DNA of 64,000 nucleotides from Umbilicaria muhlenbergii (GCA_000611775.1 KK106987.1:310001-374000), one strand, 5' to 3'. Counted from the first letter of the stretch, positions 45,661 through 57,906 are shown. The notes: generated by a model not told the origin, from the letters alone. Numbers and translations: made by a program.

Positions 45661-48045
45661 CATACCTCAATGCAAGTGATCAAGATTCAGTTGCTGACTT
45701 TCAGCAGCTTGTCATGAATTCAAGCAAGTAGTCAACTCAAGTACATGTGACATAATTAATTAATACAGGTGAAAGGACTTTAACTCTTAAATTTTTTAAT
45801 ATTCTTCTTAATTTTTTAACTGTTTCTGCTCTTCCTTCTGAACCTGGGAATACCTCTTTTAGTGATGAAGTAATCTTACTATACACTTGTCTCTCCTTGA
45901 ATCAAACAGACATTAAATACACTGCTCAACTCATAAAAGATGTTATCACCTGAGTTGAAGACATGAAACTATGAACTATTATAATTGACCTCATCATGTG
46001 AACATGACTGATCCCTCATTTAATAACTTCTCCTCAATTCAGCACCTCCTTTGCTGCCTCATTTCAGCAGACATCATGATTATTTAATTCAGTCAACACT
46101 GTAGATACCTCTGATCACAGGAAAGATGTCAACTTTATACTGAAAACTGAAGTAGAGGACAATCTCATTATTGATCATTTAAAGTTCTTTGACACATTCT
46201 TTAAAGAAGTCTCACAGCTTCCTGAGATAATCATGACTGTGTTTAAGATGTGCAAGGATGCAGAGCCGTCACTGTACATAAAAAATATTAACTGAATGAA
46301 GTGACTGAATGAGTGTGAAGAGTGAAGGGTGTTGAATTAACTCTGTCATCACATTAATCAGTTTCTGCTCTTTGTGAACACATGAGGTTTTCATCTCTTA
46401 AAATGTTGATGATATGTTATCACCTCAACCAAGCTTATTCTTGAATCTATCAGCAAACAGAAGCTGAATGTCAGCTTTGCTTATAATATAAGTGATGAGC
46501 ATGAAAATGATGACAGGTCACATTGTGACTGATTTTAAATTCTTGTTTTAAGTGAACTGAAGAGCAATCTGTGAGAAGATAATCACAGCAGCACTTCATA
46601 TGATATATTAAGATATACTCAGAAGGTATTCAGTGCACAAGATACACATCAGTTTATTTTAAGCTTTACACTCTGCAGTTCAAAGATGCGGCTGTGAGAG
46701 TTTGACAGACTCAGAGAAGTCACGTCTGAGTCATTCAACATTAACAAAGATGATCAAATGTTTGTTTCAGTGATTCTGAGGTTTTTATAAATGAATGAAG
46801 AAGAGCTTGGTTTTGATTTTATCATCATGAAAGAGAGGAGTGAAAGATATACTGAAATTCAATAAAATGACTGAGTGAAGCATCTTTGCCTGAAGGAGCT
46901 TATGAACTGATAATGTTTCATCACTGATTAAGTAATCACTTGCTGAAAAGGCTGCCTGAGCAGAGGTAATTCAGAGGACTGACTTGTCATCAAGAACTCA
47001 TGAGAATATGAAGAACAACTCAAGAAGAGTCTTCTGCTCAAAGAAGTGACAAAAGCTGAAGTGAAAAATATAATGTGATATTATCATCATGAGACTGTAT
47101 GTGCTGAAGGTGTCATTAATGATGTCTGCAACAACATTCAGAAGAGATTAAGTGAAATTAAGATGAGAAGTTCATTTCAACAATGATGACTTGTGCTGTT
47201 CAAAGCCATTATGAGCTCAGCCATGTTCAGCAGTTCAGGCAGAGGCAGAGGTTGAAGCAGCAGCAGAAGCAACAGCAGAATCATCATGTGAAAAAGATTA
47301 TTAAACTCTGTACAGACATTAATGCTGCCACTTCTTAAATGCTCTTGTTCAGACTCTTCAGTCAAACAAGATGCTCAACAGTGATGTAATCAAGTTCATT
47401 ATCACATGATTATGCATGATGTTGAAAAGAGTATTTATCATGCAAGTTCCTCATGAGTCATGCTCACAGGATTGCTCAGGGGCATTAAAGATGAATGATA
47501 CATTGAAGATGAATTTGAATTTCACTAAAATTGTTTAAAGCATGAGTCACTGCTATTGAATGCTAAGATCCTTCACCGTGATATCTTGATCAGGAATGTC
47601 ATGTTGAAGAAGACAAAAGATGACAGTTTCCTGATTAATTTAAATCTTGTTGTCAAAACAGACTGTGAAAAGGCTTCTGAAGCACTGAGCAAAACTGACA
47701 TTAAAGTATTCATAGCAATCAGTACACTCTATGATGAAGATCATAACTTCATGCATGATTTAAAATCATTCTTCTGAGTGTTGTTTTGAATTTGCATTCA
47801 TTGAAATGAGCCTGATCAAGAGAAAAACAGAACAGAATATGAGTCCTGAAATTATAAAAACACAAAGGAACTTGCAGAGCTTAAGAAAGACAAGATAAAT
47901 GAAAAGAACAAGTTTGATAAAAAAGTGAATAAAAATTTCACATCTTACTGCAAGTCATTGATTTCTTGTGTATAAAAGCTGCGCAAAGTTGTCTTTCCTA
48001 ATGAGAAGTGATGATTAAACTGAGATTAACAACTGTATTCTCAGA
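45661..48045 (+). pseudogene. FunK1-type protein kinase, nearly full length, broken (1)
   Basis: A long plus frame with many TGA stops reads an N-terminal region typical of fungal FunK1 proteins (FNILLNFLTVSALPSEPGN near 45795; MRLXEFDRLREV, X = TGA, near 46690), a YYHHETV segment near 47080, a Ser-rich linker, then the kinase core. The catalytic loop at 47568-47620 reads ILHRDILIRNVML (family HRDISxxNxML). The DFG-equivalent LIDLDLAVK reads LINLNLVVK, so the metal-binding Asp is lost. FMHDLKSFF follows at 47747. It ends near KVVFPNEK. FunK1 kinases are a Ser/Thr-kinase-like family expanded in fungi; intact members are thought to phosphorylate proteins, but substrates are unknown. Confidence 0.8.
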
Positions 48046-48829
48046 TGAAGTCAGTACTGAAGAAGGCAAGGCAAAATCTGAATATTTTAACTACAGTATA
48101 GTTCTTAATTTCTATATCACAGATGCAAATAGAGTACAGCAGCTTGTAACTTCAAACACCTCTCATTGAGAGAAGATATGAATTCAATGATGATGTGAAT
48201 GCTGTGATGACAGAACTCAGCAGCCAGACCTGAACACTTTAATGAGAGCATTAAAAGGCACTTGATGAGAGCATTAAGATAAGCACTTGTTTACATGTTC
48301 ACTTTGCTCACATCACCTTGTTTGATTTAGCACTTAATTCATCATTGCACTGTTCTCATTCCTGTTGATCTCAATGTTGCTTAAGTGTCTCTTGATCATG
48401 TTTTGCTAAGCGCGTCAAAGGCTTTCTGTCAGTCAGTCAGTGAATTATCCTCAGGAATGCTTGTAATCATGTGCAGGATACAAGGAGCAGAGCTGTTTTT
48501 TCATCAGCTTAATACATCATGTGCATTTAATATAACTGTGTGAGCTTTGCAGCACTCATCACTGATCTTGCAGTTAATAATTCAGTGCTGTTAACCTTCA
48601 TCTGAAGTTATTTCTGACAGCAGTCTTCATTTTCATCTGAGTTTCATTTCTGATTGAGGGTTCAATTCTTGCGCCTTTTGATTTTGAGCCTCATGATTTC
48701 AGATGTCAGTCTCTTTCACTTTAACAGGCTGCAGGAGTCACAGCTGTGATCATGTCACTTAACTGTGAAATTTTATCAAGGATGTATTCAAGAAGCTCTG
48801 AATAATTGATGAGTTCATTCTTTAATTTA
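48046..48829. other. Intergenic, no supported gene
   Basis: Follows the FunK1 remnant; contains no recognisable frame. The convergent minus-strand remnant starts at its right edge. Confidence 0.4.
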
Positions 48830-50290
48830 TCTGATCTCAATTGCATATCTGAGATAGGACTGAGTTCAGTTGCATATGTAAATACAAAATAACTGTTTAT
48901 TCAGAATTCACACTACTTGCATTTATCAAGACTATAGTATTGTTCAAGTACTACATCAAACTATACAGCTGCTTCAGACCAGGATGCTTTTTCACTCATA
49001 TGATTAATATCAACTTCATTAAAGTTATCTGTGTTCACATCTGCTTTAGAATCTGTCTCATTCTCTGTTGTAACTGCACTTTGTATGATTGTCTCAGGTG
49101 ACATGATTGCTTGCTTTAAGTTTACATCAGCAAAAATTTAATAATCTTTATTCTCCCTCAGCATGTCCTTCATTGTCATGTGTTTAAAACGCTTCAGCTC
49201 AGCTCTCTGAGCAGTAATTTTCTTCAGCATCTTCACAAGCCTTGACTTTAAAAGATTTTTGTTATGTTTCAACTCATCAACTGTCAGCTGTGTTTCCTGT
49301 TGTAGTTGTGAAAGGATTTTTGCGCAAGTGTCATTCTGTAACAATTTTGTTAAAGATTTTAAGTTCATCATGAACTGCTTGATCCTGATCACAGTAACTC
49401 AAACTTTATGCACAGCAGTATATCACAATTGTGTTATTGAGTTAAGAAGCTCAGGAAATAATTTACTGAGCTCATTCATCTCATCTGCTGCAAACTTGTC
49501 TTCATTCATCAGAAACACCTTGAATCATAAGTTCAGTTCAATGAATTCAAGACAGTTTCATCTCTTTTTTTATAATACATTTCTCATTGTCTTCTGCTTA
49601 AAATTGTAACAGGTGTTTTCTAGAATATCTTGCACTTTTATCAAGAGTTGATGTTGAGTCTTGAGAGGCAAGTAAACTGAATACAGTGATGAAACAGAGA
49701 TGATCACATGTGAGAGGAAATGTTTCTGAGATTAAGAAGTTGAGCCTTCAAAAGTTATACTGATTGTTAACATGTGCATTAAATTGCATTTAAAACATGA
49801 ATATACAGATCTGTCTCTCTTTTCCTTTCTGAAGGATCCTCTTTTCATTCTCTTTCATTAAAGTTGAAGTTCTCTGACGGCCCTCAGCAGCACTTTTGAT
49901 AACATTCACTTCAATCTTTGCTGCTTCAGCCTCAGATGCCGCGCGCTCTGCACTTTGTACAGGAGAGACTTTGAATACCTTCAGAAAATAAATTTTAACC
50001 TTCAGCATTAATTCAAATATCTGCTCTTCAAGGAGGACTTTCACCGCATTGCAAACAGTATCAAGGTTATGCTCATGAATAAGATTCTGAACATCTTCAC
50101 AGTGTTGATGCCTCTAAATATGTTCATGAATTTTCTTTGAGTTGTGCATTTGTGTATCAGCTCCCTTGAAGATGTTTCTTAACACTAAGTAGATTAATCT
50201 TTCATCAGGAGGATTCTTGATCATGAAGATCATACTTTAAGTGAAGTTGATGATTTTTGTGTTGAGTATCATACATGAAGCTGATGACAT
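48830..50290 (-). pseudogene. Unidentified coiled-coil protein remnant
   Basis: The minus strand stays readable across about 1.4 kb with few, mainly TGA, stops. Two stretches look like coiled coil: 50044-49790 (SAERAASEAEAAKIEVNVIK, then KENEKRILQKGKE) and 49392-49138 (LSQLQQETQLTVDELKHNKN, then KSRLVKMLKKITAQRAELKR). Further down come acidic segments such as SPETIIQSAVTTENE (about 49100). A break near 49790 may be an intron. I do not recognise the family. The plus-strand 116-codon ORF at 49259-49609 is its shadow. Confidence 0.5.
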
Positions 50291-50429
50291 CAAGAATGAG
50301 CAACATACTGCAGGTCAACATGACTCTGCTGAAGATTTACTCAGCACACTTGCATCAGAAAGAGTTAACTCTTAAACAAAGTTGATGAAAACAGCTGTGA
50401 GTTTCACTTCACTGAATTAACCTTTTGCT

Positions 50430-50680
50430 AAATGCAGGAGAGAGAGATCTCTAGAGAAGAGAAGTCTTTAAAAAAGAGAGATCTCTAAAGAAGAGGAGTT
50501 TTTAGGAAAGAGAAATCTCTAAAGAAGAGCAATCTTTAAGGTAAAGTGACCCTTAAAGAAGAGTGATCCCTGAAGCAGAGTGATCTTTAAAGGAGAGAAG
50601 TTCATAGAGAAGAATGATCTTTATGAAAGAATAATCCTCAAGGTGAAGTGATCTCTAAGGATGAGTAATCACTATGAACT
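50430..50680. repeat. ~21-bp minisatellite
   Basis: About eleven degenerate units of the type AGAGAGATCTCTAAAGAAGAG, later drifting to AGAGTGATCTTTAAAG. Variation is largely A/G and C/T. Confidence 0.7.
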
Positions 50681-51414
50681 GAATAAAAATAGAATGAAGA
50701 TATTTTTAATTACTCAAGAAAAACTGTTAATTTATGCTGTCATTAAAAGAGCCCTGTTCAGGCTCTTAAGAATCATTCATCAAGTGAGAGGAGACAAACC
50801 CTCTGCATGTGAAGTCTCTGATACATGATAATATCTGAAATAAAGGAGGCCTGTGAACATAAAGTTGAAATAAAATATTAAATTTTTAAATTTTTTTTAT
50901 TATGATTTCAGAAAAGCTGCTGTCATGAATTCAATTAATTTTAAGCTTTAAATCATATGAAATTTATTTTCTTATCTTATGATAATAGTCTTACTGCTTC
51001 AAAGTTAAATTTAGGTTGAATGACATAAGTTGAAAACACTTACAAGACTTGTATCTGAAGCTTGATCATGAATGAGTCAATGATCTGAGTCATCATTGGC
51101 ACTTGGTCTGAGCAGGCGCTCAAATTTATCAATGAGATACAACTCATCAAATAATAAGCAGCTGCACTGACTCTGAAGCTGTTAACATAAGAACAGTAAG
51201 AGGCCTGCAGTTAAACAACATACATTGACTGTATTACCTGACATAAAAGGGGGCAAGCATATGTTATTTTTATATATGAGACACAGAATATGATCCTTCT
51301 GAAAGATAATACTCTCAGATAAGAGAATTCTTGTTCATTTGATGATCTTTGAATTGCGGGGATGATATGTGAACTTTGAACCTCAATGATAATTATTCTT
51401 CAAGCTGTGTATTT

Positions 51415-51500
51415 CAGGTGCTAGTGATGCAAGCTGTAGTGATGAAAGATGTAGTGATGAAAGATGTAGTGATGAAAGATGTAGTCAAGAGGTGCAGTGA
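51415..51500. repeat. 15-bp tandem repeat
   Basis: Units GTGATGAAAGATGTA repeat three times exactly, preceded by a GTGATGCAAGCTGTA variant. A similar GATGCAAGCTGTAGTGATG block is found at 43390-43410, so the repeat is shared by the 5' regions of two loci in the cluster. Confidence 0.7.
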
Positions 51501-52119
51501 TAATGATGAGACAGAACTTGACTTTCTCTGAAGATGATTATTTTATTCTTCATGATAATCAATCACATCTTCTGACTTTGCGGAAGTCACAAAATCATTT
51601 AAAGTGAATAAAATGACAGAAAGTGATTATGACTTGAAGATGATTAAATTTTTAAACACATGCATGATGAACTTTCAGTTCTGTCATGATCATAATTCTT
51701 ACCCTCAACTCCTCAATGTTCTGCACTTCACTTATTATTCACATTTGAAGGCCTTGAGTTTCTTTATGCCCTTTTATGATAAGCTCAGTTTTTAAATGAA
51801 CTCTACATTTAATCCTGTAAAGTTATTTAACTTCAAGATCATCTGAGCATGTCTTGCTCTGCATTTTTTCATCATGATCAGCATCTTCAGATCAGAGATC
51901 ATCAGGATTAAATTAATTAAAAATGATTTAAATGCATTCTGTGATGCATTTGAGTCAACATGTAAGAATTTAAAGCTTTTGATGTCCTTGAACATCATTC
52001 ACCAGATAGACACTGAAGGTAATGTACATAACCTTGTGATGAAGTCTTTCTGATGTAGACAGTCATTAAAAAAATTTGTACTTGATCTTGTATTGATCCT
52101 GCAAAGTCTCTCAGCGTCT

Positions 52120-53210
52120 CATTTGCTGCTGTTTAGTATCAGTCATGAAACTCTCTTTGATGAACTCTCAAGATTCAACTCCCTCCTTGATTCTGATGAC
52201 TTTGACAGAGAGTGAGTCATTTCACTCTTGCATGAAGTTCAAAAAGAAACAACTGATGAAGCTTTTTAAGAGAAGTTTTATGTAATTATTGCTGAATTGA
52301 TGTCTCTTCCCTGCACATTATCATCTATTGATCAAACTTCATGACTGCGCAACATGAGCAGCTTTGTCAACTTGACTGAACACAGAAAATATGTGAATGA
52401 TGTGCTGAAGAAGAAGTTAAAACCTCTTTATGTTGAGATTCCTGACTTTTATGAGGCATTCTTTGAAGAGGTACAAGGTCTGAAGGTGACAGACATTGCT
52501 GTTTTCAGCAAATGCAAGAATGAAGACAATTCATTATACAATGAGGAAGGCAGCTGATGTGATTGACCTTAAAGTACAAAGGAAAAAGAGGTCTTGATGT
52601 GATTCACTGAGCAGATCAAATTATTATTGAACTTCACAAAAAAGCATGAGTCAGCCTCACAGACATGAAGAAGATCTTTAACACAGCTTCATCAGTTCTT
52701 GCAAGAATTCACAGCTGAATGCAAGCTGAATGTTATGTTTATTAATGATTCAAAGGTCAGTCATCAGTCAGGTGACACTTACTGAAAAGCATATTATGAG
52801 AAAGACAAATAAAAGATGTCTTTTATTATTAAAGACTCATGACAGTACCTGAAGCATGAGGAAGAAGATGAATTGCTATGAGAGGCAACTGAGAAGAGCG
52901 TGATCAATGTAGTGAGATATCATCATCATAAGATAATTCATGTGAGTGATAAAGAAGATGACATTCAAGATGATGTTCACAAGAGCCTGAATATTATGAA
53001 AGTGACAAACTACAAACTGAAAGGCTCAATGTTGCCTCTGAGCATGAGTGAAGTTCACATCATGTGAAAAGACTGAAGCAGTAGCATCACTGAGCTGAAG
53101 TAATGTTGAATCAAATGCATCATCTTGTTATTGTTCATAATTACAGAAAGATTATTTACAAGGCAAGCTTCAAAGTATCTCTGCTTTCAATCAGATTTGA
53201 AGGGAGGTGT
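52120..53210 (+). pseudogene. FunK1-type protein kinase, N-terminal half only (2)
   Basis: A second, distinct FunK1 remnant. The frame reads HETLFDELSRFNSLLDSDDF near 52150, then an open stretch at 52354-52557 with HRKYVNDVLKKKLKPLYVEI and DFYEAFFEEVQGLK. IIKDS-x-QYLKHEEEDELL lies near 52840, RYHHHKIIHV near 52915, and a DYRKIIYKAS-like stretch near 53140. It stops before the HRD catalytic loop, so the kinase core is missing. Stops are mainly TGA. A readable 51604-51795 segment upstream may be its decayed first exon or another gene. Confidence 0.75.
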
Positions 53211-53419
53211 AGAGATGTCATCATCATGTTAAAAATCCTTTCATGACTTCAATTAATAAAGTCTCTGAGCTCTTACACCTCTGAATATGTTGAAAGATGT
53301 TGACATGTCATTTAACCTCTTCCTTCTCTCCTTCAAATGAATCACTCAGGCACTTCATTCATGATTATGATGAATGACACTGTTTGCTCTGTTTTGCTGG
53401 CCGCTGAATCTGTTGTTGT

Positions 53420-55030
53420 CTCATGAAAGAAGGAGGGTGTCATTCAAGCTGTGATTTTGATGCAGCCTTATTCAAGAGAGAAGCATCATTTCAGATCTTG
53501 TTGCATGAAGTTGAGTGACCTTCACTGCTGAAGAGCTTATCAAGCATGTCTGCTGCTGAGGCTCATTGATTAGGGTTGATGTTCATCATATCTTGAAGAG
53601 GGTGAAAAGTCACCTCATTCACAACCTCCTGAACTGCCCTGACCTTCAACTCATTCATGTTCAATGACTTTCCTCAGAACTCACCCGCGTTCATTGCATA
53701 AACTAAAGTGACAAAGAGAAATTAAACATTTACCTTTAATGTCTGTCAAGTTCCTGAATTGTACAGCACCTCAGATGTCATAAAGATTAAAGATTCAATG
53801 TATGTTTGAGCATCAGTAATGATATTGCAAAGGTCAAAGTCAGTGAGTTGAAAGGTATAATCATCAGTTGAGAGAGATGTATAGAGAATATTCTCTGACT
53901 TAATATCTCTATGAACAATGCTCTTGTATGCAAGGTAATCAACCGCTTGAAGCATTTGATAGAGAAGATCATTCACTGAATTTAAGTATATTAAAAAGAC
54001 ATCTTTATGAATCAGGTCCTTTATGTTACTCTTTTTAAATGTTGTAAAGATTTCAAAGTGCTCTCCTTCCTGACTTTGCATTGATATGAATTTCATGATG
54101 TTCAGCTGCTAATTTTTTAGTTAATACTCAACAAAAGGGCTCAGGCCTCAGACATAATTTACATAAAACATGTCAGCAAGAGTCTTCACTTCCTGCTTCA
54201 ACATCATGTAGTGTTGTGACTGAAGTCTGTGTTCAGGTCATTTTATCAACTTGAGCATGAAAACTTTCCTGAAATCAACATTCATGATTTTTCACACTTT
54301 CTTGAATGAGCTTTTTTCAAGCTCTTTTTTCTTATAATACCTGATCACCTTCATCTGCCCTTGAACGCCAGGGGTATGAACGCCAGGGGTATGAACATCA
54401 GAAGTATGAATTCAGATGACATGCTTAAAAGATAAAATGATCAATATTTCATCATTCATGATTTAAGTAAAATGAAGATGATCCTCTCAATAGCTGATCT
54501 GCTCTTTGATATCAAGTGAACACTCATGATTATGCCAATGTATCTTAAATCAGATAAGGTTACAACTGACATTGTTAAATCTGAATTCATCATTGAGCTT
54601 CTCAGTGATGACAACTCATCAGTCAGGATGTTTCAGCTTAAATGAACAGCACAACATTCTGACTGTAAGTTTGAGTTGATCAGAAGGTTGATTAATCATG
54701 AAACATAATCTCCTTCATGTCCTGATGAATCTCAAAAGAACACTGAATCCATGAGATATTTAACCCTTCAATGATGACATCACTGTTGCGTTCAAGGGTC
54801 ATCAGAGTATAGCGTGACTTGAATTTGATGTGAAAGCTGATGTTGAGCTCATATTCTACCCCTTCTGAATTTTTGAGATTTTTGGCGTCAGGAATGAGCG
54901 AGATGAGGTGATGATTATCAGGATGAGTGAGGACAGTGAGGGCTCACTCATAGACTCAGTCATCATCATCATCAGGTATAAGTGAAAAGAGAGCATGAGG
55001 ATGAGGCTGAGGATGCATCATCACTTATTT
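53420..55030 (-). pseudogene. FHA-domain serine/threonine kinase, broken
   Basis: Minus strand, convergent with the FunK1 remnant. The N-terminal part (about 55010-54700) reads an FHA-like region: HHLISLIPDAKN, SRYTLMTLERNSDVIIEGLN (family LGRxxxxD), ISWIQCSFEI. A kinase domain follows: a decayed glycine loop (ELEKSSFKKV), then HRDIKSEN (about 53912) as catalytic loop, DFDLCN for the DFG site, and FMTSEVLYNSGT for the APE region. After the TGA at 53745 the frame continues in the C-lobe (LFVTLVYAMNAGEF, then SAADMLDKLF) to about 53500. FHA domains bind phosphothreonine. FHA-kinases of the Rad53/Dun1 type act in checkpoint signalling, but this family's role is unknown to me. Gly-to-Asp in DFG alone would impair it. 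Confidence 0.8.
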
Positions 55031-56077
55031 GTATTCAATGTCAGGAAACAGCATGAATGCTGATAATAATAATGAACAATGAAAATAATCTTGTTCAGGT
55101 GTGTGTACAGTAGAGCTTAAATTTAACTGAACAATAAAAAATAATCTTAAAGAGAGGGGCAGTTGTTAATTTCACAGCTCAACCTTCAGTACACTTATGA
55201 ATAAAGAGTTCTGAGGTTGAAAATAAGCCTGTCACACTGGCACCTGACTGAAATGAATGGCTGAGATGCATCAACGCTGATCAGCGCAGGGCTATGTTGA
55301 ATGAAATGTTGTTTAAAAAGAAGGCGGCGGCTAAAAAGTGCTGAACACTGCATAATGACTGACTGTGATCTTTGCGCCAAAACTCTCAGGATGAGAGCGG
55401 GGTAATTAAGCAGCTGTTAAGCAATAAAAGCTGCTCAATCAACTGACATCAGTTCAACATAATGAGTATTAGTCAGCCCTTCCTTCACATGTTGTAACAG
55501 CTTGCCTCAGTCACTCAGACTCCTCTGCCTCAGTTAGAACTAACTGAGCCTTAATGCCCTTTGAGATTAACTACAAATGTTGACTGTGTGTGTTTTCCAG
55601 GGAGGGTCTGAGGGTGTAATTTTAAAAACAAATCAGAAAATGCTTCATTTAACTGTACACACACTCATTATGACTGTATATAAAAAACGCTTCATGTCAA
55701 ATCTCAAGTCATGAAGGCACAACAGTCACACAAAATCAATCACAATTTTATTATTCAATGTTACAACTGTAATAGATTATATAATGACCGCTTTATATAA
55801 TGCTGTAGTCAGTATTTCAAAAAAGTGTCTTGTTATTGAACAGTTTCTTAAGTCTTCACAGAGTGCACTTTTCAGTTCAAAACAGTGATCTTATATCTTA
55901 AAAACTAGACAGTCACAATCTCTCAAAATTGCTTCATCATTTAAACTCATTGATAGCAGCCTTCAGACTGAGTTATATAAAAATCCCTAGCACTGAATCT
56001 TCTGTGTGATGAAAATGTAAAGATTTTGCATAACTTCTGCATAGTGATGTGCATAACATGCACAAAACTTGCGCGTG
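55031..56077. other. Divergent intergenic region with surviving CpG
   Basis: Upstream of the FHA-kinase remnant. 55260-55410 keeps CpG sites rare elsewhere in the repeats: a 12-bp perfect palindrome CGCTGATCAGCG (55275-55286), GGCGGCGGC near 55325, and TTTGCGCCAAA near 55372, which looks like an MBF/E2F-type site. This may have been the promoter of the kinase gene. No coding frame is supported in the rest. Confidence 0.4.
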
Positions 56078-56210
56078 CAGAAAACAGCAGAGAAAACAGC
56101 AGCAAAATCAGCAGCAAAATCAGCAGAGAAAACAACAGAGAAAACAGCAGAGAAAACAGCAGAAAAGTCAGCAGAAAAGACAGCAGAGCAGTGACAGAAA
56201 ATAAGTGTAA
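56078..56210. repeat. ~12-bp AGCAGAGAAAAC minisatellite
   Basis: Ten or so units of AGCAGAGAAAAC / AGCAGCAAAATC type. Because the unit length is a multiple of three and lacks stops, both strands stay open here: a Ser/Arg/Asn-rich ORF on plus (56026-56265) and an FSAVFSADF-repeat ORF on minus (55987-56226). Neither is credible as a gene. Confidence 0.8.
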
Positions 56211-56583
56211 AAAGATAAGTTCTCAACGTGTGAGAAGTTTGTTTATGTTTTTAATTACTAAATAGAAAACAAGTATTTCTCAGATGTACACAGCAGAAAT
56301 ATCTGAGCATTGCATTAAATTTAAATTACATGTCTGAAAGTAATTTCAACCTGTAATTATTAATAACATGCTCAGACCCTATGAAGAAAAGTTATCTGAA
56401 CAGGTTAACTTCATGATTTTGTCAGAGTGATGCACATTAGCAAGTTTTTTCAGAATGAGGTCTGAGTTAGCTGAGGCAAGCAACAGTCAAGTCTATGAAC
56501 TGCTCAGTTATTCTTCATTCTTCATCTCTTCATTTTAATTATTTTTACAACATCTTCCTCTCTCTTTCTGTCTCTTCTCAGTT

Positions 56584-57709
56584 ATGGCATTCTCCTTTAA
56601 CAATCATTGATGTTGCATTTTACCTCAGGTTATCAAAGCTCTGTAACAGTTTAAAGAAGATTCAAAGCAGCTTGCTTATGAGAGAGTTCAGCACTACAGT
56701 GATCCTTCATCACTGTATTCATCATCAGGTGAGATGACGCGGCCTGTAAGCTCTGAAGAACCTCTCATTCTTGATAAGTCTGAGCTGTAACATCAGTGAC
56801 TAAAGAACCGTCTTCAGTCAATGTCATATAATCAGTTCCACAACCAGGTCAAGAGAGAAAGAGATGAGCTTATAAAACTTTTTTGAAAAAAGAGATGAAC
56901 ATTACCTCACAATGAAACACTTAATCTTCAAGTGAACACAGAGAACAACGTTCAGGCTTGTTAAATAAAGCAATGCATTTAAAAGGAGGAATGAGGCCCG
57001 GCTTAATTAAAAAAAATCAAATTATCAGATAATCAGAAGCCTCAGCTGAAAGAAGAACTTAAAGTTATCAACAGTTGAGCTCATGAAAAAGAACCTGAAC
57101 AAAAATCAGCATTAAAGCTGAAGCTGAAGCTGAAGCTGAAGCTGACCCTCACATACTCAGTCTTCACTGAATGAGGATGAAAGTCAGAAGAATCAAAGAA
57201 TATCATTAAAGAATCAACAGCTGCTTCTGAACTTAATGTCTGTGATAAGTTGACAGCTACATTTAAACATGATACTTCAGCATCTCATCCTTACTATCAG
57301 TTTCTCATTCAGGTATTCAAGGAGCATGAATGAATCAAAGAAGAACTTCATTATAAACAGTTGACTGAAATTATTAATATCAACATCAAGACTTATGAAA
57401 ACGTCAAGAATATCTGAATTAAAGACAAGATTTGAAACCCTAAATGAGATGAACTGCTTGAAATGACGTGAATGCATGAAGAATTTAACAAGAAATGACT
57501 TAAAACTTCTGATGATGTTAAAAAGCTTCATTGAATTTTTAAATCATCACCTGATGCTGTTGATCATGATGAACAATTACCTCATCCTCTTAATCTTGAA
57601 TCATTCAACCTGAAATCAACACCTGACGTCAATGATCACACAGATTGTGACAACTTATTATTAAATCCTGAAGAGGTTGATGCCTTCAGTGAAGTGATCA
57701 TCAGACTGA
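56584..57709 (+). pseudogene. Unidentified highly charged protein remnant
   Basis: A plus frame of about 375 codons interrupted mostly by TGA. Segments include YERVQHYSDPSSLYSSSGEM (56680), SEEPLILDKSEL (56752), RLQSMSYNQFHNQVK (56810), a KLKLKLKLKL run encoded by an AAGCTG repeat at 57113-57145, and CDNLLLNPEEVDAFSEVIIR (57650). It is Lys/Arg/Glu-rich throughout. I do not recognise it. Element E is inserted directly at its readable end, so the C-terminus may lie beyond E. Confidence 0.5.
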
Positions 57710-57906
57710 TGTTATGACTAGTTATTTCACTTCATAAGCAGGTCTAGAACTGTTGCAAGAGGTGAGTTATTTGAACTTAAAAAAGTACAAAGAAGGAAGC
57801 AGTCTTGTGAGTGCAGTTATGACATAAATGTCAGAATGTCAAGACACACTAATCTCAATTTAGTTTAACATCAGGTAGTTCAATATCTGTCAGTGTTAAT
57901 TGATCA
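57710..57906 (-). repeat. Element E LTR, left (at least 197 bp)
   Basis: Starts TGTTATGACTAG where the right LTR starts TGTTACAGTTAA: the two copies have resolved one ancestral CG as TG and CA. The end cannot be fixed because the right copy is truncated; similarity extends at least to TGTTAATTGATCA (about 57906). Confidence 0.8.

Noticed and set aside
47556-47777. 73-aa ORF with HRDI motif as a small gene
   Set aside because: It is a stop-free window of the broken FunK1 gene that reads on for about 2.4 kb.
53746-54096. 116-aa ORF with HRDIKSEN as a small functional kinase
   Set aside because: It lacks a usable glycine loop and C-lobe within the open frame, has DFD for DFG, and sits inside a longer decayed FHA-kinase frame.
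55987-56265. Overlapping low-complexity ORFs on both strands
   Set aside because: Both follow from a stop-free 12-bp minisatellite; the simultaneous opening of both strands argues against coding.
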